A model generated the notes under the pieces. The model saw nothing but the letters and a program-made list of their open reading frames with translations, was not told where the DNA came from and searched no databases. This document shows positions 29,416 through 39,570 of a DNA stretch of 64,000 nt, piece by piece (within the stretch, counting starts at the first letter, position 1; each line of letters begins with the position of its first letter). Source of the stretch: Mortierella alpina (taxonomy: Eukaryota; Mortierellomycota; Mortierellomycetes; Mortierellales; Mortierellaceae); contig JANATF010000014.1 of the NCBI GenBank assembly GCA_029449245.1, forward strand, positions 183,501-247,500, in the 5' to 3' direction. Made by a program: the position numbers and the translations under genes.

Positions 29416-32400
29416 ATGGATCAGGCTCAATCTTTTCGCTTAACTGGAACGACAGAGGTTGTTAAAATCCCCATCCACCATGTTGATGGGCAGAATGTCG
29501 TTTACTGGGAGAGCATCCAGCAAGTCTTTCCAGGTGTCAAATGTGTCAAGAGCGGCGACGATGCGTAAGTAATGACTGGCATAAGTGCGCCCAGTCCTGG
29601 TTTAAACCGGTGATGCTGAACAAGCATATAATTATTCTGCCTCTAGAGTGCCTCCCTACATCAAGTACTTCCCTGGTGTAGTGCTCGATATCGTCGTCTC
29701 CAGCGTCCACGAGGATGTCCCCGCTGGTCTTCCAACTGACCTCTCTTTCGACGGCAAATATGTGGAGGGTTTGCGAGTCTCTTCTGCATCAGCGGAGACG
29801 CCCATCAGCGACATCAGTGCCCTCAGTCCTCCAACCAACCCCTTAATTCCCCCGCCGAGTACACCGTGTAAGGTCGAGCCGTCCAAGACCGCTTTGTCAT
29901 TCATCGAGGCTCTGAAACGCGCATCGAAGAAGGCTAAGGAGTTCGATGTCCAGGTCCAACAGCAAGAGCCCAACGCCGAGATGGCCTATATGATCAAGCT
30001 GCAAGAGGCGTCCGATGCCAAGATGGACTACATGGTCAAGTTGCAAGAGGATTCTGCTGCCAAGCAAAAAGAGATGAGCCAGCTGCAGATGGAGATGAAG
30101 CAGTTACAAGAGAAGATGAGTCAGCTCCAAAAGGAAGCCCTTGATCAGCAGGAGAAGACGAACCAGCTGGCCCTTGAACATCATGAAGAGATAAAGCAGC
30201 TACAGATTCAAGCCCTCGGTCAGCTGGCTGTGCTCCAGGATCGTGTCAAGGCTGTGCTAACTCAGACGTATGAACTCCACGAGTACCCGATCCCTCGTCT
30301 CTTTGTTGTCCTTCCGCAGGACCCCTCAGGATGGGATGCCACAAATCCATTCTCAAGCAAGTTCCGACTCTACTTCCTGTGCGAGTGTGGAGAACACACA
30401 AAGTCAATTGACAGCAACACGGAGATCCATATCGCTAAGCATGAAGGCTACGAAATCACTCGACCCACAGAGTTCTTTCAGTTGTATGGTTCCCATGTCT
30501 TCACAATTCTGAAGATGCTCAAGTTTGGTATTTCTATTGCTGGAGTGGCTGTGCCGGCTATCTCTCACCTAGTCCGCGCGGACGTCATCGACCAAGCCGA
30601 AGCGTATCTAAAGGTGCTGAAGGACATCGAACCAATGATGGATCCTATCATCGACTGGATGGACAAGGTCTCTTTGAACGAAGGTGAAGCCCTTGGTGAG
30701 TTCGCCAGGCAGATGGAAAACAAGGAGGCTTTGGCAGGCGCCGATCTACGCAAGCTGGACACATTTCTGAAAGCCAAGGACGGAGACAAGGTGTTGGGAA
30801 ATCTATACAGAACTGTTACGGACGAGGGACATGTCAAATGGGTCTGCATTGACCACTACCGTGAGAACTATCAAGAGATCACGGCCAGGGACTTTCAGCG
30901 TATGTTGGATGCCGTGGGAGGTTCGTTTGACAGGAGCCTTGGTCGAATAGAAGTGACACTTCGGTCAAGAGTGTTGGCAGAACAATTCTTTACAGCGCTG
31001 GGAAAGGCGAGATCTGTCTACGAGCTCAATGTTGTCTTCGGCTGGCCCTGCACTACCAGCGATCTTGAACAACTGGAGGGTGCACTCAAGAAATCAACAA
31101 GAATATCGGTCCTTCGACTTAATCTTCGAGAGTTTCAAACAAGCAAACTGTTATCGATATCTTCGCAATACGGAGTGATCTTTCGCTTTCCGGAAGTCCC
31201 TAGTATGAAAACCATTCATATTGTCCTTCCGCAGGAGTACACCAAGCTTCTCAGCTTTCAACCAAAAGCAGCATCTCGTCCTTGCAAGGTATCATTTGAG
31301 TTGGCAACTGGACGAATTGGAAAGAATGAGTTTGAGAGACTTGCCGTGATACTCAAGACCAACTCGACCGTGACCACTTTGAACTTGTACAACAACTCGA
31401 TCGGAGACGACGGAGCCAAGGCGCTGGCTGAGGCGCTCCAGACGAACTCGACTGTGGCCACTTTGGAATTGGCACTCAACTCGATCGGATCCGACGGAGC
31501 CAAGGTGCTGGCTGAGGCACTCAAGACCAACAAGACTGTGGCCACTTTGGACTTGCAGAGCAACCAGATCGGATCCGACGGAGCCAAGGTGCTGGCTGAG
31601 GCACTCAAGACCAACAAGACTGTGGCCACTTTGAACTTGGGATACAACAAGATCGGAGACGACGGAGCCAAGGCGCTGGCTGAGGCACTCCAGACGAACT
31701 CGACTGTGGCCACTTTGGAATTGGCACTCAACTCGATCGGATCCGACGGAGCCAAGGCGCTGGCTGAGGCACTCAAGACCAACAAGACTGTGGCCACTTT
31801 GGACTTGCAGAGCAACCAGATCGGATCCGACGGAGCCAAGGTGCTGGCTGAGGCACTCAAGACCAACAAGACTGTGGCCACTTTGGACTTGCAGAGCAAC
31901 AACATCGGAGATGACGGAGCCAAGGCGCTGGCTGAGGCACTCAAGACCAACTCGACGCTCACCACTTTGAATTTATTGGGAAACTCGATCTGGTTCAAAG
32001 GATTTCTGGCACTGTCTGAAGCATCAAAGAAGAACTCCACTTTGACTGTTTTAAACCTGCTGAGCGGAAACAACCCAGCTAGGACGATGTTTGAGGCACT
32101 CAAGACCAACTCAACTGTGGCCACTTTGGACTTGCGGAGCAACAAGATCGGAGATGACGCAGTCAAGGCGCTGGCTGAGGCACTCAAGACCAACTCAACT
32201 GTGGCCACTTTGGACTTGCAGAGCAACTACATCGGAGATGACGGAGCCAAGGCGCTGGCTGAGGCACTCAAGACCAACTCGACGGTGGCCAGTTTGCACT
32301 TGCAGAGCAACAAGATCGGAGATGACGGAGCCAAGGCGCTGGCTGAGGCACTCAAGACCAACTCAACTGTGGCCACTTTGGACTTGTACTACAACTCGAT

Positions 32401-32974
32401 CGGAGACGACGGAGCCAAGGCGCTGTCTGAGGCACTCAAGACCAACTCCACTGTGGCCACTTTGAACTTGGGCAGCAACTCAATCGGATCCGACGGAGCC
32501 AAGGCGCTGGCTGAGGCACTCAAGACCAACTCGACGGTGGCCACTTTGTTCTTGTGGAGCAACAAGATCGGATCCGACGGAGCCAAGGCGCTGGCTGAGG
32601 CACTCAAGACCAACTCGACGGTGGCCACTTTGTACTTGGGCAGCAACAAGATCGGATCCGACGGAGCCAAGGCGCTGGCTGAGGCACTCAAGACCAACTC
32701 GACGGTGGCCACTTTGTACTTGGGCAGCAACAAGATCGGATCCGACGGAGCCAAGGCGCTGGCTGAGGCACTCAAGACCAACTCGACTGTGGCCACTTTG
32801 AACATGCAGAGCAGCATGATCGGAGACGATGGAGCCAAGGCGCTGGCTGAGGCACTCAATACCAACTCGACTGTGGCCACTTTGGACTTGTCCTACAACT
32901 CGATCGAAGACGATGGAGCCAAGGCGCTGGCTGAGGCACTCAAGACCAACTCGACGTTGACCATTTACCGTTAA
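29416..32974 (+). CDS. LRR protein with coiled coil and unknown central domain, two exons (1158 aa)
   Basis: Exons 29416-29564 and 29647-32974; the intron begins GTAAGT and ends CCTCTAG; total 3477 nt. Residues 1-75 form an N-terminal domain (FRLTGTTEVVKIPIHH, VFPGVK, YFPGVVLDIVV). Residues ~150-240 are coiled coil (KEMSQLQMEMKQLQEKMSQL). Residues ~245-450 form a conserved domain that I recognise only from similar fungal proteins (IPRLFVVLPQDPSGWD, FRLYFLCECGEHTKS), including a Gly/Ala-rich hydrophobic stretch (KFGISIAGVAVPAISHLV). From about residue 610 to the end are ~19 ribonuclease-inhibitor-type LRRs of 28 residues (SIGSDGAKALAEALKTNSTV). No NTPase motif is present. The architecture suggests a recognition protein related to NLRs, but this is inference. 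Confidence 0.85.
31353..32965 (+). repeat. LRR DNA array, 84-bp units
   Basis: About 19 tandem 84-bp units, many nearly identical; several neighbouring units differ only at the exposed positions around the beta-strand (ATLDLQSN, ATLYLGSN, ATLELALN). A block of three units is repeated (about 31400-31650 and 31660-31900). The long antisense frames across the array are by-products. Confidence 0.85.
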
Positions 32975-33166
32975 GGGTTGAAATGGATATACCAGGATGC
33001 AGACCCCGTAAGCCTTAGTACTGTTTTACCACCATACGCCTCTTTCCGGCGCCATGTAACAAGGGGATTCGCCAGCGCTTCGTCAAAGTCGAAAGGCTTT
33101 TCTTCTCTGTACCACCCCTTAAGACACATAATCTCAGTAAAGAAATAAGAGATGTTGTTCTTTGGA

Positions 33167-33644
33167 ACAAATCTTTACAACAAAGTGCTTAATCTCAGCA
33201 GATCGACGCAACAGAGCGTCTCTACTGCTTACAATACACCGTTGCTTAAAAGTCGTCTGCAATGGATTTATCTCTTCCAATATTTGAAATTAACATTAGC
33301 AGGAGCCTCATGAAGCCTTTCCGCTCCACAAGACCACCCCACGTAATATGATTCAGGACCCGGAGGTCTATTCGTATTCAACTAAAAATCGGAAAAGGCG
33401 GTAATCGTCGCGTTCTAGCACGAATTCTGACTTGGAGGCGTTCAGCCATAATCCAACGGATGATAGCTTCAGGCCATTGCTTGCTCAAGCAGGCCCAAAT
33501 ACCAATTATCCGAATGAACGGTTCCTCTCGTACTAAGTTCAATTACTATTGCAACAGCATTTCATCAGTAGGGTAAAACTAACCTGTCTCACGATGGCCT
33601 AAACCTAGCTCACGTTCCCTATTTGTGGGTGAATAATCCAACGC
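33167..33644 (-). rRNA. Dispersed 3' fragment of 28S rRNA, copy C
   Basis: Starts at the 28S 3' terminus and extends to AATCCAACGC, about 85 nt shorter at the internal end than copies A, B and E. It carries the adjacent 3' ETS hairpin with one loop change. It begins about 190 bp after the LRR gene stop, so copies B and C flank that gene as direct repeats. Its internal end lies about 60 nt from the stop of the copper radical oxidase. Confidence 0.9.
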
Positions 33645-33705
33645 GGTGCTACCATCATATATTTACGAAATCCCATGTCATTTATTACTATATGCACTAG
33701 AAAGG

Positions 33706-35274
33706 TCAATAAAGATGAACGAACTTGGCATAGTCGCAAGGTCGGCCACAGGTGTCCAGGACGAAGACCATGTAGTTTCCTGGTGGAGCAATGTTACCAT
33801 TCGGTGGTGCAGTTGCTGTCACAGCGTTAGCTGAACGAGTAAACTCAAGCCAGATAGATCGCTGGTCTGGATTGAATGCATGTGTAGATGACCCGCATCG
33901 CATAAGGACAACGTTCTGGATGTTGTCTATGGCAGAAACTTCCAAAGCGAAGGTTTTACCGAATGCAATGCTACGAGGACAGGCCAAGATCTTAAGACGT
34001 GGTCCTTCTGGGTAAGGAGGCTGAAATATTTCAATTGTTTTCTGGGCTGTAGTCGCGGGGCCATTCGGTTGATCTGGTCCATTACCCCCAGCTGTCCACA
34101 CGCGTCCATCAGGAAGGAGAAGCGCTGTAGAATGATAATTGCGCAATGTGGTCGAAGGGTCGTTCAATGTTTCCCAAGAACCGACCACTGGTTTGTACGT
34201 TTTGTTGACGGCATCCAGTGGGGTGTGGTACAGCTCCGGTTTGTTTCCTGTTGAGATCTGATTGTCACCATCAAGCATCAAGCCCAGCGCTCCTCCAGTT
34301 AGTAGGACATCCCCAGTTGGTAAAAGAGTGGCACAAGAATGAAATCGAGGAATTCCATCCATTCGATGGTCGCGGTGCACCGGTTGCCACCCGAGATTCT
34401 GATGATTGAAATCAAGAAGCTGCGAAGGGGTTATACCACACAGCAAAATGCGAGCTTGATAACCGTCAGTAGGGACCAGCGGTAACATAACTGATGGCAG
34501 GGCGTAATCACAGTATTGGGCTTCTGGAAGGGAACCGAGTTCAGTGACCTTGCCGGTGCATGGGTTGACTGTTATGTTGTTATGGTAGTTTGGTACGCGC
34601 GAGGAGACGAAGATATTTCCATCGTTGAGTAGGTGGCAACGTGGGTACAACAACGGTACAGGGGTGCGCACATCACCAATAGGAGGCAAACCAACCCAAT
34701 CGTTTGCAACAGGCCGATAGCGTTCCGGAGTCATGTTGGAGTGACGCGGATCATCTTTCGCTGGGTGTCCTCCCACGGCAAGCACTTCTCCAGTACCCAA
34801 GGTACAGAGCGTAGGATACCAGCGACCTCCACCAACATCCTTGATTCGTCCATCATGATCCCCAATTTGTTGATATGGTATCATGTCAGTGACCACTGAG
34901 AATTCCGTGCTAGCCTGTGTGAAGGTAGCGCAGTTCCGATGGCCGCCGAAGTGGAGGTGGAGATGAATACCACATGCATCATCAGGGAAGGCTGCGGTTC
35001 CGCCAGCCACCAGGAGTCGACCGTCGCCTAGAAATGCATGCCCGCAGCAGAAAATATCCCACGGTGGACTTTTGACGTATTGAAGCGGATCAAGCGGGGC
35101 GCGGCAGTTGAAAGTTTTGGTGTGATCATAGTTGGTGCTGTGCGGGGGGGCGTTCTTGATGTAATGCTCGTCGCCGCCGAAAAGAATGATCTGACCGTCC
35201 CCATTATACGTTGGAAGGACTGCGGCGTGGATCGCAACCACGTCATCGGTAGAGGTAGTACCAGACCAGGGCAT
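33706..35274 (-). CDS. Copper radical oxidase, galactose/glyoxal oxidase-like (AA5), about 522 aa
   Basis: The first in-frame ATG is at 35274; the frame is open further upstream but lacks ATG, so a short leader exon may exist. The kelch-like propeller motifs and all five expected active-site residues are present: Cys in DIFCCGHAF (thioether cross-link partner), Tyr in GGRWYPTL, the Tyr-His pair in LRNYHSTALLLPDGRV, and His in SSTHAFNPDQRS. A C-terminal Ig-like domain follows (LEFTRSANAVTATAPPNGN). Such enzymes oxidise alcohols or aldehydes and reduce O2 to H2O2. No signal peptide is visible from this start, unlike secreted basidiomycete enzymes, so location is uncertain. It is transcribed divergently from the pyranose oxidase gene. 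Confidence 0.85.
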   Translation of the reverse strand: MPWSGTTSTDDVVAIHAAVLPTYNGDGQIILFGGDEHYIKNAPPHSTNYDHTKTFNCRAPLDPLQYVKSPPWDIFCCGHAFLGDGRLLVAGGTAAFPDDACGIHLHLHFGGHRNCATFTQASTEFSVVTDMIPYQQIGDHDGRIKDVGGGRWYPTLCTLGTGEVLAVGGHPAKDDPRHSNMTPERYRPVANDWVGLPPIGDVRTPVPLLYPRCHLLNDGNIFVSSRVPNYHNNITVNPCTGKVTELGSLPEAQYCDYALPSVMLPLVPTDGYQARILLCGITPSQLLDFNHQNLGWQPVHRDHRMDGIPRFHSCATLLPTGDVLLTGGALGLMLDGDNQISTGNKPELYHTPLDAVNKTYKPVVGSWETLNDPSTTLRNYHSTALLLPDGRVWTAGGNGPDQPNGPATTAQKTIEIFQPPYPEGPRLKILACPRSIAFGKTFALEVSAIDNIQNVVLMRCGSSTHAFNPDQRSIWLEFTRSANAVTATAPPNGNIAPPGNYMVFVLDTCGRPCDYAKFVHLY

Positions 35275-36146
35275 ACTGTACGTTGCAGTGTCAGTTACAG
35301 TTATTGCAGAAACCAAGAAACGGGAAGAGGCTGTATGTACAATGTCGATGAAAGTGTTAAGGTGCTTGGAGATTTTTTTGATGTAGAGTGTTGAGCTGTG
35401 GGGGGGTTTTTTTTATGGGAATAAAATCGTTGTGCAAAAAATGAGGCAGGATGTATGTACAATATCAAAAGTGTGAAGGGATAGAGTCAAATTCAAGGGT
35501 GAAGTGTTTTTCGAATAACAAAAAAGTGTTATGTAGATAGCAACTTTATAGGTAGCGGTTTCGAAACATCGAAGTCCAGTGAAGACAAAGGCAGAAAATT
35601 GTAAAGAAAGGGTGGCGAGAGAGCCTATGCCAATCCAGCCCAGTCGAGATAAAAAAAAAATGCGTGCCATATTTGAGGGAGAAATAAAAGACTGCATCAT
35701 TGGATACAACCTGACCACCTTGACCTTTGCGACGGCCTGGATTATTGGCTTCGCCCATTTTATAACTCTATGTTCGCTTGGCGTATGCAAAACACTAACT
35801 CCGTAAGAAACATAGCCAATCAGGTTATATCACAAGTGTCGGACGAATACTGGGTCATGCTGGAATGTGGGTCTCGACTAAGACTCGACGCACCTAGACT
35901 TGAATCATTTTTCTCATTTACGTGTCCCAGTTTGTCATCTTTCTTAAATACTCTCTTTCACCACTCCTCTTGTGACTACAACACCACGTCAGACTGCAAC
36001 ACTATATCACTTCATCAACATTTCACGTTTTCATCGACTTTCGTTAATCACATCACTCTCACACTCCTTTTATTTCCTGGCCTTCTCAATTATCGTATTT
36101 CTCTTCTTCATTCTCTTCTCTCTCCATTTTCCGGTCCCTGTCAGTA
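35275..36146. promoter_or_regulatory. Shared divergent promoter of two oxidase genes
   Basis: This 872-bp gap separates two genes read in opposite directions. On the plus side a TTTTATAAC TATA-like motif lies near 35758, followed by a C/T-rich leader (35900-36140) ending at ATG 36147. A run of G then T at 35401-35414 lies near the start of the minus-strand gene. Confidence 0.5.
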
Positions 36147-37874
36147 ATGATTTGCGACGTGTTGATCGTGGGTAGTGGTCCAATCGGCTGTGGATTCGCT
36201 CGAACCTTGCTCGACCACAATATCTCCGGTAACGACGGTCCTAGTGACCTAGACGTGATCATTATTGACATTGGACAACAACTATCAGCCACCCCTGGAG
36301 AGAATCTGAAAAACTCATTCTACTACCAACGTAACGTCAACAACTTTACCCCTGTCGTACAAGGCACTATGCAGCCAATCTCCATCTCGCCCAACTCGAC
36401 TCCTTTGCCTTACCCTGCAGACCCCAGCAGCTTCCAACCCAGCGGTGTCAGTTATGTCATCAACAACATAAACCCCGTACAGAAGCCTGAGGTGAATATG
36501 CCAGCCGCTGCCACAACTTACGCTATTGGCGGTATGGCCACTCACTGGACCTGCTGCATTCCTCGTACAGTGACGGGAGTTCAGCGTCCATCACCTGAGC
36601 TGGGCATCATTAATGATGAGTGGGATGAACTCTATCCACTGGCAGAGAAAATACTCTCTAAGAGCGATGACCTGTTCACAACCTCCCTTCGTCAGCAAGT
36701 CCTTTTGGGAGTGCTCTCGAAGGCGTACCCCGATCGATGTGTAAAGATGCCCATCGCTGGTAAACGTAAGGGCGAGCTGATCGTTTGGTCGGGTGCTGAC
36801 ACTGTATTGGGACCGTTGTTGGACAAGGATGGTCCTAGGGGCATCAGCAAGAAGCACAAGCTGAGGATACTGCAGCAACATCGATGCACGTCACTGGAAC
36901 TCGGGGATGATGGGCGCATCGCTTATGCCATGGTCCGCAACCTGCAGAATGACGACGCTTACTTGGTGTCTGACTTCAAAATCGAGGCCAAATACTTCGT
37001 TGTGGCCTGTAATCCAATTCTCACGCCGCAGCTACTATACAACTCAAATATACGGCCCCCAGCACTTGGACGCTACATGATGGATCAACCAATGACTTTT
37101 TGTCAGATACTGCTGTCCAATGAGATCGTCCAGAAAATTGAATCTCTACAGGTGGAGTCCAAAAAGCTCCAGAACGCTGCTGGGGATTCCGGCTCTCATG
37201 CTCAGGCTGATAGTATTGTAAAGAAGCAACATGCCACCAAACAAGCCGATAATGATCCAGTTCCTATTCCCATCACAGACCCTCCTCCAGCACTTCTTCT
37301 CTCAGTCACAGAGGAAAAGCCATGGCATGCACAGATTCACAAGGATACGTTCAGTTACGGTATGGTCCCACAATCAATTGACCCACGCCTCGTGCTTGAC
37401 CTACGCTGGTTCGGTACCATGGAAGCCAGAGCCGAAAACCAAGTAAGATTCGATGGTCCTAGTCTGGACCTGATGGGTATGCCTCAACCCACATTCGAGA
37501 TTAGTCTCACACCAAACGACAGTGCCATTCAGCATAAGATGATGGCTGAGATGACTGCAGTAGCCATCAGTTTGGGCGGCTTTTTGCCAGGAGCAGAGCC
37601 TCGATGTATGCCATGGGGCACTAGTCTACACTTCCAAGGGACTACAAGGTATGGGCCAAAGGATGATGGTACATCTGTCGTCGACCCAAATTCTCAGGTG
37701 TGGAATATCCCCAACCTTTTCCTGGGAGGCAATGGACTGATACCGAACCCCATCGCCTGTAACCCAACTCTGACGTCACTCTGCCTTGCCATCAAAGCCG
37801 CAAGAGAAATATTACACAGGATCCAACATCAGACTGAACGATGGCCGAAGTTGTCCTCCAAACGTGTGAAATAA
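36147..37874 (+). CDS. Pyranose 2-oxidase-like GMC flavoprotein (575 aa)
   Basis: A single exon from ATG 36147. The FAD-binding motif GSGPIGCG is at residues 9-16. GGMATHWTC contains His133 in the position of the histidyl-FAD link of pyranose 2-oxidase. The substrate pair is present near the C-terminus: His495 in SLHFQGTTR and Asn539 in ACNPTLTSL, with spacing like the His548/Asn593 pair of characterised enzymes. Pyranose 2-oxidase oxidises glucose at C2 and makes H2O2. An insert at about 340-385 (SHAQADSIVKKQHATKQ) is charged and probably a surface loop. No signal peptide is seen. Neighbouring AA5 oxidase suggests joint H2O2 production. Family membership is firm; substrate is inferred. Confidence 0.88.
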   Translation: MICDVLIVGSGPIGCGFARTLLDHNISGNDGPSDLDVIIIDIGQQLSATPGENLKNSFYYQRNVNNFTPVVQGTMQPISISPNSTPLPYPADPSSFQPSGVSYVINNINPVQKPEVNMPAAATTYAIGGMATHWTCCIPRTVTGVQRPSPELGIINDEWDELYPLAEKILSKSDDLFTTSLRQQVLLGVLSKAYPDRCVKMPIAGKRKGELIVWSGADTVLGPLLDKDGPRGISKKHKLRILQQHRCTSLELGDDGRIAYAMVRNLQNDDAYLVSDFKIEAKYFVVACNPILTPQLLYNSNIRPPALGRYMMDQPMTFCQILLSNEIVQKIESLQVESKKLQNAAGDSGSHAQADSIVKKQHATKQADNDPVPIPITDPPPALLLSVTEEKPWHAQIHKDTFSYGMVPQSIDPRLVLDLRWFGTMEARAENQVRFDGPSLDLMGMPQPTFEISLTPNDSAIQHKMMAEMTAVAISLGGFLPGAEPRCMPWGTSLHFQGTTRYGPKDDGTSVVDPNSQVWNIPNLFLGGNGLIPNPIACNPTLTSLCLAIKAAREILHRIQHQTERWPKLSSKRVK

Positions 37875-37982
37875 CATTGCCCATAAATAAAAAATAAAAA
37901 TAAATAAATAAAATAATGCGATCATTTTTTTTCAAGAGTGTGATCCTTTTTTTTTGCAACATGAGATTCATTTGAGGCTTGG

Positions 37983-38102
37983 ACTGTGTTAGCTAAAATA
38001 CCGTTTTCAGCGATAACTCTGGAGATGTGGTTCTGCATATGCTGAGTTACATCAGTGTCTGAAGGGTTGAGGTGTTGGAGATGGTGGGTATGGATGGCAT
38101 TT
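37983..38102 (-). pseudogene. Degenerate tandem copy of the 41-residue ORF
   Basis: The minus strand reads HHLQHLNPSDTDVTQ and then NHISRVIAENGILA, matching the small ORF at 38139-38264 (YHQHLSLSDVDIAHY, NHIIMVIAENKRLA). The ATG is lost. Conservation at the protein level of two diverged copies suggests that this sequence was once coding. Confidence 0.45.
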
Positions 38103-38138
38103 TTTTATTTGAAAAATCTGAAGAGATTTTTTGGAGGC

Positions 38139-38264
38139 TTAGATCGTAGCGGCTAGTCTCTTATTTTCAGCAATCACCATTATGATATGATTATATATAT
38201 AATGAGCGATATCAACATCAGAAAGGGAGAGGTGCTGATGATAGCTAATGAAATTGGCATCCAT
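38139..38264 (-). CDS. Very small ORF, 41 aa, paralogue of adjacent relic
   Basis: ATG at 38264, TAA at 38139-38141. The core SDVDIAHYIYNHI, then VIAENKRLAAT, recurs in the neighbouring diverged copy, which argues for coding. It begins only 8 nt after the stop codon of the small membrane ORF on the same strand, so it might instead be a terminal exon. Function unknown. Confidence 0.4.
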   Translation of the reverse strand: MDANFISYHQHLSLSDVDIAHYIYNHIIMVIAENKRLAATI

Positions 38265-38272
38265 GATACTAT

Positions 38273-38443
38273 CTAGCCTGCAATGGCTGCAAACACAATA
38301 CCAATGGCAGAGCATACAGTGCCGGAGATGCTGAGACCAATGGCCGATCCTCTAGCGTCTGGGTCATTGGATATGGTAGCTGACAATATCGCACCAGCAA
38401 GTGCGAATACCGCAGATAAAGCAACTAAATACCAATTTGGCAT
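38273..38443 (-). CDS. Small membrane protein, 56 aa
   Basis: From ATG 38443 (MPNWYLVALSAV) the protein has two hydrophobic stretches separated by a polar hinge (ISNDPDARG), with Gly/Ala/Ser spacing typical of a helical hairpin. The open frame continues upstream, but that part is less convincing. A family assignment is not possible. Confidence rests on the membrane-protein pattern only. Confidence 0.45.
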   Translation of the reverse strand: MPNWYLVALSAVFALAGAILSATISNDPDARGSAIGLSISGTVCSAIGIVFAAIAG

Positions 38444-38867
38444 TGCCTTTTTCTTAAATAAAGTGAAGTAGTAGAAAAAGTGGCAAAGTAAGAGAAGACA
38501 AGCGTATCTTGTAGGTTTGGGATGGATAATTATCAGAATTTTTGTCATGGAGATGGTCATCTCCGTCGATTCTTATTAAAGTCCGAAGAAATTCCCAACA
38601 CTTGTTGTTTCGTGACAAAGAGGGAATTTTAATAGGATCTGATCCAAAGACAAGAACTGATGACCACCACGACGGTGCTAGAGTCACTGCTTACTAATAC
38701 AAGTATGTGCTATGACCTGACACAGCCTTTTTTAGAGTGATTCAACTTCAAGTCTGACATCAGTCTTGGAAGTGTCAGCCTTGTTCTTTATAGAGCTAGT
38801 TTACATATTAAAGAGGAAGATCGTTTCTCACTGACTTTTGACTTATCCTTGCTCGAAACACCACAGC

Positions 38868-39226
38868 AACACGGGCTCCTCGACTGCTTACAATACCTCA
38901 TTGCATTAAAGTCGTCTGCAGTAGATTTATATCTTTCAAATATTTGAAATTACCATGCGCAGGGGTCCTCATAAAGCCTTTCCGCTCCACAAGACCACCC
39001 CACGTAATATGATTCAGGACCCGGAGGTCTATTCGTATTCAACTAAAAATCGGAAAAGGCGGTAATCGTCGCGTTCTAGCACGGATTCTGACTTAGAGGC
39101 GTTCAGCCATAATCCAACGGATGATAGCTTCGGGCCATTGCTTGCTCAAGCAGGCCCAAATACCAATTATCCGAATGAACGGTTCCTCTCGTACTAAGTT
39201 CAATTACTATTGCAACAACATTTCAT

Positions 39227-39274
<48 letters not shown>

Positions 39275-39397
39275 ATTCCCTATTAGTGGGTGAACAATCC
39301 AAACGCTTACTGAATTCTGCTTCAGTATGATAGGAAGAGCCAACACCGAAGGATCAAAAAGCAACATCACTATGAACGATTTGCTGCCACAAGCTAG
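38868..39397 (-). rRNA. Dispersed 3' fragment of 28S rRNA, copy D
   Basis: Covers the same 28S region. The outermost ~35 nt at the rRNA 3' end are diverged or lost (starts near CAGCAACACGGGCTC), and the body from 38978 is nearly identical to copy B. The internal end is at CTGCCACAAGC, within a few bases of the breakpoint of copy A, with unrelated sequence beyond. Confidence 0.9.
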
Positions 39398-39462
39398 TAA
39401 GAGGGTTGTAACAACAGTTTTTTCTTTATTTTGCAATGGTCGCGAACATAGAAGCAGTTTTG

Positions 39463-39570
39463 CTGCCTACTGTACTTCCGGAGAAGTTGCTGCCTGGAAA
39501 GGAGATAACAATTTGCCGCCTACTGTACTTCTGGAGAAGTTGCTGCCTGGAAAGGAGCTCTTTGTTATCA
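39463..39570. repeat. Tandem duplication, ~54-bp unit
   Basis: Two near-identical units containing GCCTACTGTACTTC and GAGAAGTTGCTGCCTGGAAA lie between 28S copy D and the stop codon of the Cys-rich ORF. They would be in its 3' UTR. Confidence 0.7.

Noticed and set aside
31258-32880. Minus-strand open frames rich in VLSASASALAPS
   Set aside because: Antisense of the LRR array; periodicity follows the sense repeat.
31353-32965. Regular direct repeats that could be taken for a CRISPR array
   Set aside because: The 84-bp units are coding LRR repeats without unique spacers, and the genome is eukaryotic.
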